From NCBI GenBank assembly GCA_003151595.1, contig PLXW01000104.1, forward strand, positions 10,825 to 74,824: a stretch of DNA of 64,000 bases. The letters run 5' to 3'. The number at the start of each line of letters is the position of its first letter. Position 1 is the stretch's first letter. A program made the position numbers and the translations under genes. This stretch comes from Myxococcales bacterium. Its GTDB lineage: Bacteria > Myxococcota > Polyangia > Polyangiales > Polyangiaceae. This document shows positions 16,263 to 24,759 of the stretch, in pieces. The notes under the pieces are model-generated. The model was not told where the DNA came from and ran no database searches. It saw only the letters and a program-made list of their open reading frames with translations.

Positions 16263-17731
16263 CGCGTCGGCGGCTCGCCCTGCGGGTCGACGCTCGGTAC
16301 CGGGAAGTCCGGGAGGGGCGGCGGGGCCTTCGGCTTCGGGCGCGACCAGTGTCGCGGACCTTGCGCGTGCTTCGTGGGATGCGCGATGGGCGCGGCGCTG
16401 CTCACGGGTGCGGCGCTCGCGGCGTCGGCCACCGGAGTCGCGGCGCCCACCGTCGCATTCGTCGTCGTCACGCTCGGGGGCGGACTCGGTGACGGAGCCG
16501 GTGACTTCGCCGTCGTCGGCGCGGACGTGGGAGCGATCACCGCGACGGCAGTCTCCGCCGCCTGGCGCTCGCGCGCCGCACGCATCGCGCGCTGGTCCCT
16601 CACGACGATCGTCGCGATCACCGAGCCGATCCCCAAGAGCGCGACCGCCGCCACCACGTACCCCAGCACGCGCCCGCGCGCCCGCTGCGGAGGGTTCGTC
16701 GCCTCGAGCAGCGACGCCGCGCGCTCGATCCGGACGGACGGAGGTGCCGCGATCGGCAAGCTGAGCTTCCCCGTTCCCCCTTCGAGCACGCGCGCGATTC
16801 GCTCCGCGGAGGCGTGCGCCGACGCGCTCCCGAGCTCCGCCAGCGCGCCCGCGAGCTCGGCGACGTTCGCGAAACGGTGCGACGGATCCTTCTCCATGCA
16901 GCGAAGCACCACCGCTTCGACCGCCGGCGGCACATCGGAGCGAAGCGCCGTGAGGGGAGGGGGCGCGTCGCGCAACACCGACGCCGACAGCGACGCGATC
17001 GTCTCTCCCGTGAACGCGGTCGAGCCCACGAGCAGCTCGTGAAGGATCGCGCCGAGCGCCCACACGTCCGAGCGCGCATCGACGTCGGTCGAGGACACCA
17101 TCTGCTCCGGTGACATGTAGTGAGGCGAGCCCATGACCGTCGCCGGCTCGGTGGTGCGGGAATCGGGCTTGGCGCTCGGCGCCGACTTCGAGATTCCGAA
17201 GTCGAGGACCTTCACGCACGCCGACCCGTCGGCGCGTCGCGTGAGGAACAGGTTCGCCGGCTTGAGATCCCGATGAACGATCCCCCGCACGTGCGCCTCG
17301 GCGATCGCTTCGCACGCCTGGAGCAGGTAGTCGATCGCGAGCGTCACCGGGAGCGGCCCGCTCTCTTCGAGCACCTGATCGAGATCGCTCCCGTCGAGGT
17401 ACTCCATCACGAGGTACGGCTGCGCATCGACGACGCCGACGTCGAACACGCGCACCACGTGCTCGCTGCGAATCTTCGTCGCCGCGCGCCCTTCGCGCAT
17501 GAACCGCTCGACGAGGTCCGGGAGCGACGCCCACTGCGGCAGGAGCAGCTTGATGGCGACGCGATCGTCGAGCTGAAGATGCGTCGCCTCCAGCACGACG
17601 GCCATCGCGCCCTGCCCGATCGCGCGCTCGACGCGATACTTCCCGTCGAAGATCGCGCCCGGTTGCGGCATGAGGCCCGCGGCGTCACTCGCCGGGGCTT
17701 CGCTGTGGGGCTGTTCGTCCGTATGCGTCAT
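16259..17731 (-). CDS. Transmembrane Ser/Thr protein kinase (PknB-like)
   Basis: The protein has 490 residues from the ATG at 17731; an upstream in-frame start at 17797 is less likely because it would cover a palindrome. The kinase domain spans about 30-290: glycine loop IGQGAMAVV, Lys61 (VAIKLL), catalytic HRDLKPAN (Asp155), DFG at 177-179 and SPEQ in the activation segment. A helix at about 355-378 spans the membrane. The Pro/Ala/Thr-rich tail outside ends without PASTA or other sensor motifs. It should phosphorylate proteins in the cytosol in response to an external cue. Ser/Thr kinases of this type are abundant in myxobacteria. Confidence 0.92.
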   Translation of the reverse strand: MTHTDEQPHSEAPASDAAGLMPQPGAIFDGKYRVERAIGQGAMAVVLEATHLQLDDRVAIKLLLPQWASLPDLVERFMREGRAATKIRSEHVVRVFDVGVVDAQPYLVMEYLDGSDLDQVLEESGPLPVTLAIDYLLQACEAIAEAHVRGIVHRDLKPANLFLTRRADGSACVKVLDFGISKSAPSAKPDSRTTEPATVMGSPHYMSPEQMVSSTDVDARSDVWALGAILHELLVGSTAFTGETIASLSASVLRDAPPPLTALRSDVPPAVEAVVLRCMEKDPSHRFANVAELAGALAELGSASAHASAERIARVLEGGTGKLSLPIAAPPSVRIERAASLLEATNPPQRARGRVLGYVVAAVALLGIGSVIATIVVRDQRAMRAARERQAAETAVAVIAPTSAPTTAKSPAPSPSPPPSVTTTNATVGAATPVADAASAAPVSSAAPIAHPTKHAQGPRHWSRPKPKAPPPLPDFPVPSVDPQGEPPTR

Positions 17732-17777
17732 GGAGACGTTTTGGACTCTGGCCGGAAAAACTGGAAGCGCCAAGTTA

Positions 17778-17792
17778 CTGCCGGTCCGGCAG
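17778..17792. promoter_or_regulatory. Perfect 15-base palindrome upstream of the kinase gene
   Basis: CTGCCGG at 17778-17784 and CCGGCAG at 17786-17792 form an inverted repeat around one T, in the 80-base gap between the hybrid histidine kinase stop and the Ser/Thr kinase start. The one-base centre argues against an RNA hairpin and for a protein-binding site. No regulator can be named. Confidence 0.4.
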
Positions 17793-17811
17793 CGCACTCA
17801 TGTGGGGGCCG

Positions 17812-19050
17812 CTAGCGGGCGGGCGTCTCGAATCGGGTGGTGAACGTCACCGTCGTTCCCGCGCCGGGCGCGCTCTTCACGTCGATCCCCCCGCCCATCA
17901 GCTTCACGAGCAACACCGAGAGCGCCAGACCGAGCCCGGCTCCGCCGTGCGCGCGCGACGACGAGTTGTCGGCTTGCGAGAACGCGCCCATCACCTGCGC
18001 GAGCACCGCCTCCGGAATCCCGATGCCCGAATCCGCCACGGAGAGCCGCACGACCATGGCCTCCGCGGTGCGCGATTCGACGTCGGCGCGAACGCTGATG
18101 GTGCCACCGCTCTTCGTGAACTTGATCGCGTTGCCGACGACGTGCTCGATGACCTGTCGAAACTTCGGCGCGTCGCCCGTGAGGATCATCGGAACGCTCG
18201 CGTCCACGTCCACAGTGATGGCAAGTCGCTTGCGCTCCGCGGCGGCGATGAGCGGCTCCATCGTCTCGTCGATCGCGGCGCGCGCGTCGATCGTCTCGGC
18301 GTCGAGCGACGCGCCCCCGCACTGCAGCTTCGTGAACTGGAAGACGTTCTCGATGAGCCCGAGGAGCGCTGTGGCCGAGCGCTGACTCGTGGAGAGATAC
18401 TCGCGCTGCTCGTCGGTGAGCTCCGTCTCCAGCGCGAGCTCGGTGAAGCCCATGATGTGCGCCAGCGGCGTGCGGAGCTCGTGGCTCATCTGCCCCAGGA
18501 AGTCGCTCTTCGCGCGCCCCGCGGCGCGTTCGGCCGCGCGGGCGCGGTTCAATTCGTCGACCAGCGAGCGCAGGCACTTGTTGTCTTCCGCCAGACGCTC
18601 GGCGCGCGCGATGCCGTGAAGTCGAATCGCGGCGCCCACCACGTCGACCAGCATCTGGCGCTCGACCGGTTTCACGAGGTAGCGCGCGACCCCGTGCTGC
18701 ACCGCGCTCATCGCGGTATCGAGGTCGGGATCGCCCGTCATCAGCACGACCGGTATGTCGATGCTCGACGCTCGCAAGTGCTCCGCCAGCGCGATGCCGG
18801 TCATACCGGGCATCGTGATGTCGCTGAGGATGACGTCGAACGTGCCTCGCTGCAGAGCCTGCAGTGCGGAGGCGGCGTCAGGCGCGATCTCCACCCGGTA
18901 CCCGTGGCGCAGCAGGATCCGCGCGTACGCGACGCGGAGCGGCTCCTGATCGTCGATGACGAGCACACGCGCCGCGTCCTCGGACGTCGTCGCGGCAATG
19001 AGCGGCGCACGCGCGCTCACATCGGCCAGTCGTGTCTGCTCCTGGGGCAT
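17812..19050 (-). CDS. Receiver-histidine kinase hybrid
   Basis: The protein has 412 residues. An N-terminal receiver domain (about 28-140) has acidic Asp33-Asp34, phosphoacceptor Asp77 (ILSDITMPG) and Lys127. A short coiled coil leads to a HisKA domain with His190 (SHELRTPL), then a HATPase domain with the N box (VGNAIKF), G1 (DSGIGIP) and G2 (GGAGLGLAL). There is no signal or membrane segment, so this is a soluble kinase whose activity is probably set by phosphorylation of its own receiver. An input kinase is not encoded alongside. Confidence 0.93.
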   Translation of the reverse strand: MPQEQTRLADVSARAPLIAATTSEDAARVLVIDDQEPLRVAYARILLRHGYRVEIAPDAASALQALQRGTFDVILSDITMPGMTGIALAEHLRASSIDIPVVLMTGDPDLDTAMSAVQHGVARYLVKPVERQMLVDVVGAAIRLHGIARAERLAEDNKCLRSLVDELNRARAAERAAGRAKSDFLGQMSHELRTPLAHIMGFTELALETELTDEQREYLSTSQRSATALLGLIENVFQFTKLQCGGASLDAETIDARAAIDETMEPLIAAAERKRLAITVDVDASVPMILTGDAPKFRQVIEHVVGNAIKFTKSGGTISVRADVESRTAEAMVVRLSVADSGIGIPEAVLAQVMGAFSQADNSSSRAHGGAGLGLALSVLLVKLMGGGIDVKSAPGAGTTVTFTTRFETPAR

Positions 19051-19204
19051 CGAATCAAGGAGTACGGATCAAACCTGCACTCCTTGAGGCGATGCGGCCA
19101 GGAGCGCAGATCCAGGGGGTGTGAAGTTCCGATCTCCTCGGCATTCGCTCGCGGAAGGCCGATCCGAGGTTGCGGCCGCGCCGCGATCGGATTGAGTTCG
19201 ACGC

Positions 19205-19897
19205 ATGAAGACGCGCCGGTCCGCCCCGACCTTTCCGCCCGACGACGACGCGCGTGTCGAACGCCCGTCGCACGCCGACTCTTCACACATTGCCCGGCGA
19301 CGCGCGTCGTCGGCGCCTGCGCACGAGGTGGGGCTCGGCGAGGTCGAGCTGGTGGACGAAGCCCCGGTGCGCTCCGTGCCGCCTCCGATCCCGTCGCTCC
19401 CGCCGCCGCGCCCCACGCTTCCCAGCGCGCCTCGCGCATCGCAGCCGCCGTTTCGTGTGCCGATCGCGGTCCAGGTGCCGCGTCGAAGCTGGCTCCACCG
19501 CCCGATGATGCTGCTCGTTCTCGTCGGCTTCGCGCTCGCGATCGGGGCGGTCGGCGCGCTCATCACACGTCCGCGCGATGCCCAGGTCGATCTCGCTTCG
19601 CTCTCCGCCAGGACCACGAGCGCTCTCCTCTCCGCGCCGTCCGCCGCAGCGCCGCCCGCCGCAGCGCCGCCTGCCGCCACGAACGAGATCCCGGTCGTCG
19701 ACGTGACGAAGCTCCCGCGCCCGCAGACCGGCACGGTCATCGGCGCTCCGGGCCATCGGCTGTGGATCGACGGAACGCTCGCCGCGAGCTCGCAAGCCTC
19801 GGTCGCGTGCGGCGCGCACCTCGTTCAAGTGGGATCGGCGGGCACGCCTCGCACGATCGACGTCCCGTGCGGAGACGCGGTCGTCGCGCTGCCGTAG
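19205..19897 (+). CDS. Single-pass membrane protein with PEGA-like C-terminus
   Basis: The protein has 230 residues. A Pro/Arg-rich cytoplasmic part (1-95) precedes one membrane helix (about 99-120), an Ala/Pro-rich linker (140-160) and a short C-terminal beta domain (about 175-230) whose GHRLWIDGTL and GAHLVQVGSAGTPRTIDVPCG resemble a PEGA domain, which in myxobacteria is often fused to Ser/Thr kinases. No kinase domain is present here. It could be a partner of one. Function unknown. Confidence 0.72.
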   Translation: MKTRRSAPTFPPDDDARVERPSHADSSHIARRRASSAPAHEVGLGEVELVDEAPVRSVPPPIPSLPPPRPTLPSAPRASQPPFRVPIAVQVPRRSWLHRPMMLLVLVGFALAIGAVGALITRPRDAQVDLASLSARTTSALLSAPSAAAPPAAAPPAATNEIPVVDVTKLPRPQTGTVIGAPGHRLWIDGTLAASSQASVACGAHLVQVGSAGTPRTIDVPCGDAVVALP

Positions 19898-19937
19898 CGC
19901 TGCTCCCGGCCCGCGATCGAAAAAAGATCGGTCGCCG

Positions 19938-19964
19938 TGTCGATCTGGGCGCCCGCCGTTCGAC
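19938..19964 (+). promoter_or_regulatory. Candidate ECF42-type sigma-dependent promoter
   Basis: TGTCGA at 19938-19943 is followed by exactly 17 bases and then CGAC at 19961-19964. As I recall, promoters recognised by ECF42 sigma factors in Streptomyces carry TGTCGA at -35 and CG(A/T)C at -10. This site lies 48 bases before the start of the DGPF gene, which is the usual target of ECF42 factors and is followed here by an ECF42-like sigma gene. That suggests autoregulation. Confidence 0.65.
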
Positions 19965-20012
19965 GCCCATGTGTAGAGAGCAGAAACTCTCACGCAAACC
20001 GAGGAGACGACG

Positions 20013-20438
20013 ATGCGATTTATGATCCTGGTTCCGGCCAACAAGGACTCCGAAGCAGGCACAATCCCCGACGGGGAGATGCTGGCCAAGATGGGGAAGT
20101 TCAACGAAGAGATGGTCAAGGCCGGCGTCATGCTCGCCGGAGAAGGGCTGCACGCCACCTCGAAGGGGGCGCGGATCGCGTTCTCCGGCGGGAAGGCGAC
20201 CGTCATCGATGGACCGTTCACCGAGTCCAAGGAGCTGATCGCGGGCTTCTGGATCATCCAGGCGAAGTCGAAGGACGAGGCGATCGCGTGGATGAAGCGC
20301 GCGCCGTTCGGCGAGGGGGCGACGCTCGAGATTCGCCAGGTCTTCGACGCGGCCGACTTCGCGCCGAGCGATCCCACGGGCGAGCTCACGGCGAACGAGA
20401 AGCGGCTCCGCGAGATGGCGGCGAGCAACAAGGCGTGA
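20013..20438 (+). CDS. YCII-related (DGPF) protein
   Basis: The protein has 141 residues, with a strong GAGGAG ribosome site. It is a YCII-type ferredoxin-like alpha/beta fold: MRFMILVPANKDSEAG at the start, then VIDGPFTESKELIAGFWII, which contains the DGPF tetrapeptide of this group, and a C-terminal helix. Proteins of this kind are encoded next to ECF42 sigma factors in many genomes and are thought to be their target or co-factor; their activity is not known. It is 67 bases upstream of the sigma factor gene. Confidence 0.92.
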   Translation: MRFMILVPANKDSEAGTIPDGEMLAKMGKFNEEMVKAGVMLAGEGLHATSKGARIAFSGGKATVIDGPFTESKELIAGFWIIQAKSKDEAIAWMKRAPFGEGATLEIRQVFDAADFAPSDPTGELTANEKRLREMAASNKA

Positions 20439-20505
20439 AGGTCGGTCTTGCGCGAGCAAGGGGCCTTGCGCGGGCGAGGGAAGGTGGTCAGATCGGCGGC
20501 CCGTC

Positions 20506-21792
20506 ATGGCCGCCGATGTCCCTTCCACGCCCGCCGCGCTGGCCGCAGTCGCCGCGATCGACGCCGTCTTTCGGATCGAATCGCCGCGGCTCATCGCCGG
20601 GCTCGCCCGCATCGTCCGTGACGTAGGGCTCGCCGAGGAGCTGGCGCAGGACGCGCTCGTCGCGGCGCTCGAGCAATGGCCCCGCGACGGCACGCCGAAC
20701 AACCCCGGCGCGTGGCTCATGACGGCCGCGAAGCACCGGGCGATCGATCTCCTGCGGCGCGAGAAGCGCATCGGGCGGAAGCACGAGGAGATCGGTCACG
20801 CCCTTGAGGACGCGCAGGAGAGGACCGCGCTCGATCTCGAGGCGAAGATCGACGCGGACGTCGGCGATCCTCTGTTGAGCCTCGTGTTCGTGTCGTGTCA
20901 CCCGGTCCTGTCGCGCGAGGCGCGGGTCGCGCTCACGCTCCGCTTGCTGGGTGGTCTCTCGACCGACGAGATCGCGCGCGCGTTTCTCGTCCCCGAGCCC
21001 ACGATCGCGCAGCGGATCGTCCGCGCGAAGCGCACGCTGGCCGAGGCCGGTGTCCCGTTCGAAGTGCCTCACGCCTCGGAGCGCGCGGCGCGGCTGTCGT
21101 CGGTGCTCGAGGTGATCTACCTCGTCTTCAACGAAGGGTACTCCGCGACCGCCGGCGACGACTGGGTGCGGCCGGCGCTGTGCGAAGACGCGCTTCGGCT
21201 GGGGCGCGTCCTGGCGGAGCTGGTCCCTGCGGAGCCCGAGGCGCACGGGCTCGTCGCGCTCATGGAGATCCAGGCGTCGCGTGCGCGCGCGCGCGTGGGG
21301 CCGTCGGGCGAGCCGGTGCTGCTCTTCGATCAGAACCGAGCGCTCTGGGATCGACTCCTCATCGGGCGCGGCCTCGCGGCGCTCGAGCGCGCTTCGAGGC
21401 ACGCCGGCACGCGCGGCACGTACGCGCTGCAGGCCGCGATCGCCGCGTGCCACGCGCGCGCGCGAACCCCCGAAGAGACCGACTGGCTGCGCATCGTCTC
21501 CCTCTACGACGAGCTCGCCGAGCGCGTCCCGTCGCCCGTGGTGGAGCTCAATCGCGCGGTCGCCGTCTCGATGGCGCACGGCCCCGCCGCGGGTCTGGCT
21601 CTCGTCGACGCGCTCGTGTCTTCGCCCGCGCTCGCGGGCTATCACCTTCTCCCGAGCATCCGCGGCGATCTCCTCGCCAAGCTCGGGCGCTTCGACGAAG
21701 CGCGCGCCGACCTGGAACGCGCGGCATCACTTACGCGCAACGCGAGGGAACGGGCGTTGTTGTTGGAGCGGGCCGCAGGGTGCGGGCGCTAA
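20506..21792 (+). CDS. ECF sigma factor, ECF42-like, with long C-terminal extension
   Basis: The protein has 428 residues. Residues about 12-85 form the sigma-2 region (ESPRLIAGLARIVRDVGLAEELAQDALVAAL, NNPGAWLMTAAKHRAIDLLRR), followed by a sigma-4 region near 125-185 with the helix-turn-helix GGLSTDEIARAFLVPEPTIAQRIVRAK. The remaining 240 or so residues are helical and TPR/SNF-like, containing VFNEGYSAT. This extension and the adjacent DGPF gene define the ECF42 group. There is no anti-sigma factor nearby, consistent with that group, in which the C-terminal extension has been proposed to control activity. Confidence 0.92.
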   Translation: MAADVPSTPAALAAVAAIDAVFRIESPRLIAGLARIVRDVGLAEELAQDALVAALEQWPRDGTPNNPGAWLMTAAKHRAIDLLRREKRIGRKHEEIGHALEDAQERTALDLEAKIDADVGDPLLSLVFVSCHPVLSREARVALTLRLLGGLSTDEIARAFLVPEPTIAQRIVRAKRTLAEAGVPFEVPHASERAARLSSVLEVIYLVFNEGYSATAGDDWVRPALCEDALRLGRVLAELVPAEPEAHGLVALMEIQASRARARVGPSGEPVLLFDQNRALWDRLLIGRGLAALERASRHAGTRGTYALQAAIAACHARARTPEETDWLRIVSLYDELAERVPSPVVELNRAVAVSMAHGPAAGLALVDALVSSPALAGYHLLPSIRGDLLAKLGRFDEARADLERAASLTRNARERALLLERAAGCGR

Positions 21793-21848
21793 GCGCGGCG
21801 AGACCTCCTCGCCTACGTGCTCATCGCACGCGGGACAACAGCGTCTGA

Positions 21849-21920
21849 CCCGAGGGACAGAGACGATCGCCCTCGGGGCGACGAGGTCTGCACCGAGGGA
21901 CAGAGGCGATCGCCCCTCGG
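21849..21920. terminator. Two near-identical hairpins between convergent genes
   Basis: CCCGAGGG (21849-21856) pairs with CCCTCGGG (21870-21877), and CCGAGGG (21893-21899) pairs with CCCTCGG (21914-21920), with loops of 13 and 14 bases that share GACAGAGRCGATCGC-like sequence. The two units are a tandem duplication of about 44 bases. They lie in the 140-base gap between the convergent sigma factor and helicase genes, so a two-way terminator role is plausible. No T-run follows, so a REP-like repeat is the alternative. Confidence 0.5.
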
Positions 21921-21932
21921 GACAACGGCGGT

Positions 21933-23210
21933 CTACTCCTTCGTCTTCGCTGCGGTCTCCGCGCGCGCGGCCGCCTCGCGGAGCTTGTCCTTCTTGCTCT
22001 TGCGCTTCCCCTTCACGCCGCCGTTCGGATCGTGCGGGGGCGCTGTCGCGAGGGGCTCGGGCGGGACATCGGTCGGCTCGAACCCGGCGATCCGTTCGCG
22101 CGCGACGGTGACGTGGTGCCGCCGCTCGATGAGACGGAAGTGCGCGTCGTTCGCGGCGTTCACGAAGCTGATCGCGACGCCCGTCTCGCCGGCGCGCCCC
22201 GTGCGCCCGATGCGATGCACGTAGTCGACCGTCGAACGCGGCAGGTCGTAGTTCACCACCGCCGCCAGCTGCGCGATGTCGAGCCCCCGCGCCGCCACGT
22301 CGGTGGCCACGAGCACCTGAACGCGCTTCGCCTTGAAGTCGACGAGCGCCTGCGTGCGCGCCCCCTGGCTCAGGTCCCCGTGCAGCGGCGCCGCCGCGAC
22401 TCCGGCGCGCGAGAGCTTTCCAGCCACGTGCTCCGCGCCGTGACGACTGGCCACGAAGACCAGCACCTGCGGCCACCCCTCGCTCTTCAAGAGGTGGCGA
22501 AGGAGCATCGTTCGCTTCCCGACGTCGACCTCGATCGCGCGCTGAACGATGTGCTCTGCCGATGGCATCGCGCCCGCATCGAGGTTGATGCGCGTGGGGT
22601 CGCGAAGCACCCGCTCGGCCAGCGTCTGCACCGCCGGCGGAAACGTCGCCGAGAGGAGCACGTTCTGGCGCTCTGCCGGCAGCAGGGCAAGCACGCGCGC
22701 GAGCTCGTCGCCGAACCCCAGCGAGAACAGGCGATCGGCTTCGTCGATGACGAGCGTGTCCACCGACGAGAGGTGCAGCGCGTTCGTCTCGACCAGATCG
22801 AGCAGCCGCCCGGGAGTCGCCACGACGATGTCTGCACCGCCGCGCAGCTCCATCCTTTGCGGATTGAGCGAGACGCCGCCGATGACGACGCACGTCTTCG
22901 GAGCGAGCGCGAGATGCCGACCCAGGCTCGCGATCGACTCGAAGATCTGCGCGGCGAGCTCGCGCGTCGGCGCGAGGATCAGCACGCCAGCGCCGCGCGC
23001 CGTCTCGCGTTTCGTCGCGTGGAGCCGTTCGAGGATCGGCAGCACGAACGCCGCCGTCTTCCCCGATCCCGTCACGGCCGAGACCCACACGTCCCCGCCG
23101 CGCGCGATCGCCGGAATGGCCTCGGTCTGCGCCGGCGTCGGCTCGCGATAGCCCAGCTCGTCGACGGCGAGGAGGAGCGGCGCGGACAGTCCAAGCGTGG
23201 CGAACGTCAT
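21933..23210 (-). CDS. DEAD-box RNA helicase (RhlE-like)
   Basis: The protein has 425 residues from the ATG at 23210. Helicase motifs are in order: Q motif PTPAQ (24-28), Walker A AVTGSGKT (Lys51), PTRELAAQ, VIDEADRL, LSATFPP (motif III), VATDVAARGLDI and HRIGRTGR (motif VI). The C-terminal tail is Lys/Arg-rich and disordered, typical of RhlE-type helicases that remodel rRNA or mRNA in the cold. The ATG overlaps the stop of the GH130 gene by four bases (ATGA), which means translational coupling. Confidence 0.93.
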   Translation of the reverse strand: MTFATLGLSAPLLLAVDELGYREPTPAQTEAIPAIARGGDVWVSAVTGSGKTAAFVLPILERLHATKRETARGAGVLILAPTRELAAQIFESIASLGRHLALAPKTCVVIGGVSLNPQRMELRGGADIVVATPGRLLDLVETNALHLSSVDTLVIDEADRLFSLGFGDELARVLALLPAERQNVLLSATFPPAVQTLAERVLRDPTRINLDAGAMPSAEHIVQRAIEVDVGKRTMLLRHLLKSEGWPQVLVFVASRHGAEHVAGKLSRAGVAAAPLHGDLSQGARTQALVDFKAKRVQVLVATDVAARGLDIAQLAAVVNYDLPRSTVDYVHRIGRTGRAGETGVAISFVNAANDAHFRLIERRHHVTVARERIAGFEPTDVPPEPLATAPPHDPNGGVKGKRKSKKDKLREAAARAETAAKTKE

Positions 23211-24676
23211 GCGACGTCGCGACTGAAGGTCTGGAGCAGCTCGGGGATCGCGAGCGTGGCGTAACGGATGCGCGTGTCGGCGACCGCGTACGGAATCACC
23301 AGGTGATCTCCGTGTCGCATGCCACCGCACGAATAGACGACGTTGGGTACGTAGCCGTCACGCTCGCTCGGCTCGGGCATCAAGATGGGATCGGGCAGCG
23401 ACCCGAGGACGCGCGACGGATCTTCGAGGTCCAGGAGGAGAGCGCCGATCCAGTACTGGCGCATCGGCCCGACTCCGTGCGTTAGGAGGATCCATCCCTC
23501 GTCCGTCTCGATGGGAGAGCCGCAGTTGCCCACCTGGATGAACTCCCACGGATAGAGGGGGGCGTGCACCAGCTTCGACTCGTTCCAGAAATCCAGGTTC
23601 GACGATCGCAGCATGTAGATGTTCTCGCCGTCGAGGCGCGACGCCATCACGAAGTCGTCGCCGATCTTGCGCGGGAAGAGGGCCATCCCTTTGTTCTGAA
23701 CGCACCGACCGTTGAGCGTGCTCACCTTGAAATGCCGGAAGTCGCTGGTCTCGATGAGCTGCGGCAACACGCGGAATCCGTTGTACGCCGTGTACGTCGC
23801 GTAATAGGCGACGCGCCCGTCCTGGTGCGTGAAGCGCACGAAGCGCGCGTCCTCGATCCCGCGGCTCTCGTTCACGCTCACCGGGAAGATCACCCGCTCC
23901 GAGAGCTCGCTCTCCGGAGAGAAGTCGAGGTCGTAGTTGGAGTGCGCCAGCCAGAGCATGTTGTCGATCGTCTCTTGCCAGAGCGTGACCTTGCCATCGC
24001 GCGGGCGCGACTCGTCGATGGCGTCTTTCAGGTCGCTCATCGTGAACTCGTCGTCGAGGCGCGCAAGGATCGGCTCGGCCCACTGGTTGTGTCCGGCCAT
24101 CTCGACGAGCTTCAGCACGTAGGTGCTCTTGTCGTAGCGCGTGTCGTCCATGGGCCGCGCGGTGAGGGCGAAGCGCGTGAGCGGATCGAGTGAGAGCTCG
24201 TGACGGGCGTCGAGGATGCCGGTGCGAAACTCGATCGACGAGATGTGCCCTTCGCCGCACGCGCGCAAGCTGAGGATGAAGCGCGTCGCGCCGGGGCGCA
24301 CGCCGTTCTGATCGGGGTGGGCGACCATCGACGGGTTGAAGAGCGCCGCGGACTCCAGCGAATACTCGTGCGTGAAGTAGGCGCCGGCGAGCAGGCGACG
24401 CTCCTCGCTCAGCTCGAAGCGACCGTCCTGGAGCGCGGAGGCGCTCGCGTAGTTCTGTCGGAAGATCCCGCGGATGTCTTTGTGTCGCTGCCGGTAGTCG
24501 GCGACGAGGCTCGTGAGCATCGACGTGACCTGCGCATCGGTGAGCGACAGCACGCGCTCGATCACGGTGCGGATTCGAGGTGCGGCTCCGGGCAAGAAAG
24601 GGCGGGCGATCACGCGACGCGGATCGGCTAGGAGCCCACCTTCGAGGTGGCTCACGTTCACTTTTGGATCGGGCAT
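23207..24676 (-). CDS. Glycoside hydrolase family 130-type enzyme
   Basis: The protein has 489 residues from the ATG at 24676. It resembles the long GH130 beta-mannoside phosphorylases and hydrolases: a helical N-terminal region (about 1-150) precedes a five-bladed propeller with GHISSIEFRTG, NESRGIEDARFVRF, AYNGFRVLPQ, QNKGMALFPRK and VGNCGSPIETDEGWILLTHGV. SRGIEDARF matches the propeller-entry signature containing the catalytic Asp. GH130 enzymes act on beta-1,2- or beta-1,4-mannosides, by phosphorolysis or hydrolysis; which applies is not clear. No other sugar gene is adjacent. Its stop overlaps the helicase start. Confidence 0.85.
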   Translation of the reverse strand: MPDPKVNVSHLEGGLLADPRRVIARPFLPGAAPRIRTVIERVLSLTDAQVTSMLTSLVADYRQRHKDIRGIFRQNYASASALQDGRFELSEERRLLAGAYFTHEYSLESAALFNPSMVAHPDQNGVRPGATRFILSLRACGEGHISSIEFRTGILDARHELSLDPLTRFALTARPMDDTRYDKSTYVLKLVEMAGHNQWAEPILARLDDEFTMSDLKDAIDESRPRDGKVTLWQETIDNMLWLAHSNYDLDFSPESELSERVIFPVSVNESRGIEDARFVRFTHQDGRVAYYATYTAYNGFRVLPQLIETSDFRHFKVSTLNGRCVQNKGMALFPRKIGDDFVMASRLDGENIYMLRSSNLDFWNESKLVHAPLYPWEFIQVGNCGSPIETDEGWILLTHGVGPMRQYWIGALLLDLEDPSRVLGSLPDPILMPEPSERDGYVPNVVYSCGGMRHGDHLVIPYAVADTRIRYATLAIPELLQTFSRDVA

Positions 24677-24759
24677 TCGGCGTCGGCGCGGACGGGGAGC
24701 GTCTGCCCATCGTGGCACATCCGAGATGTGCGCGCGCGCGCTTGCCGGCCCCGATCGCC

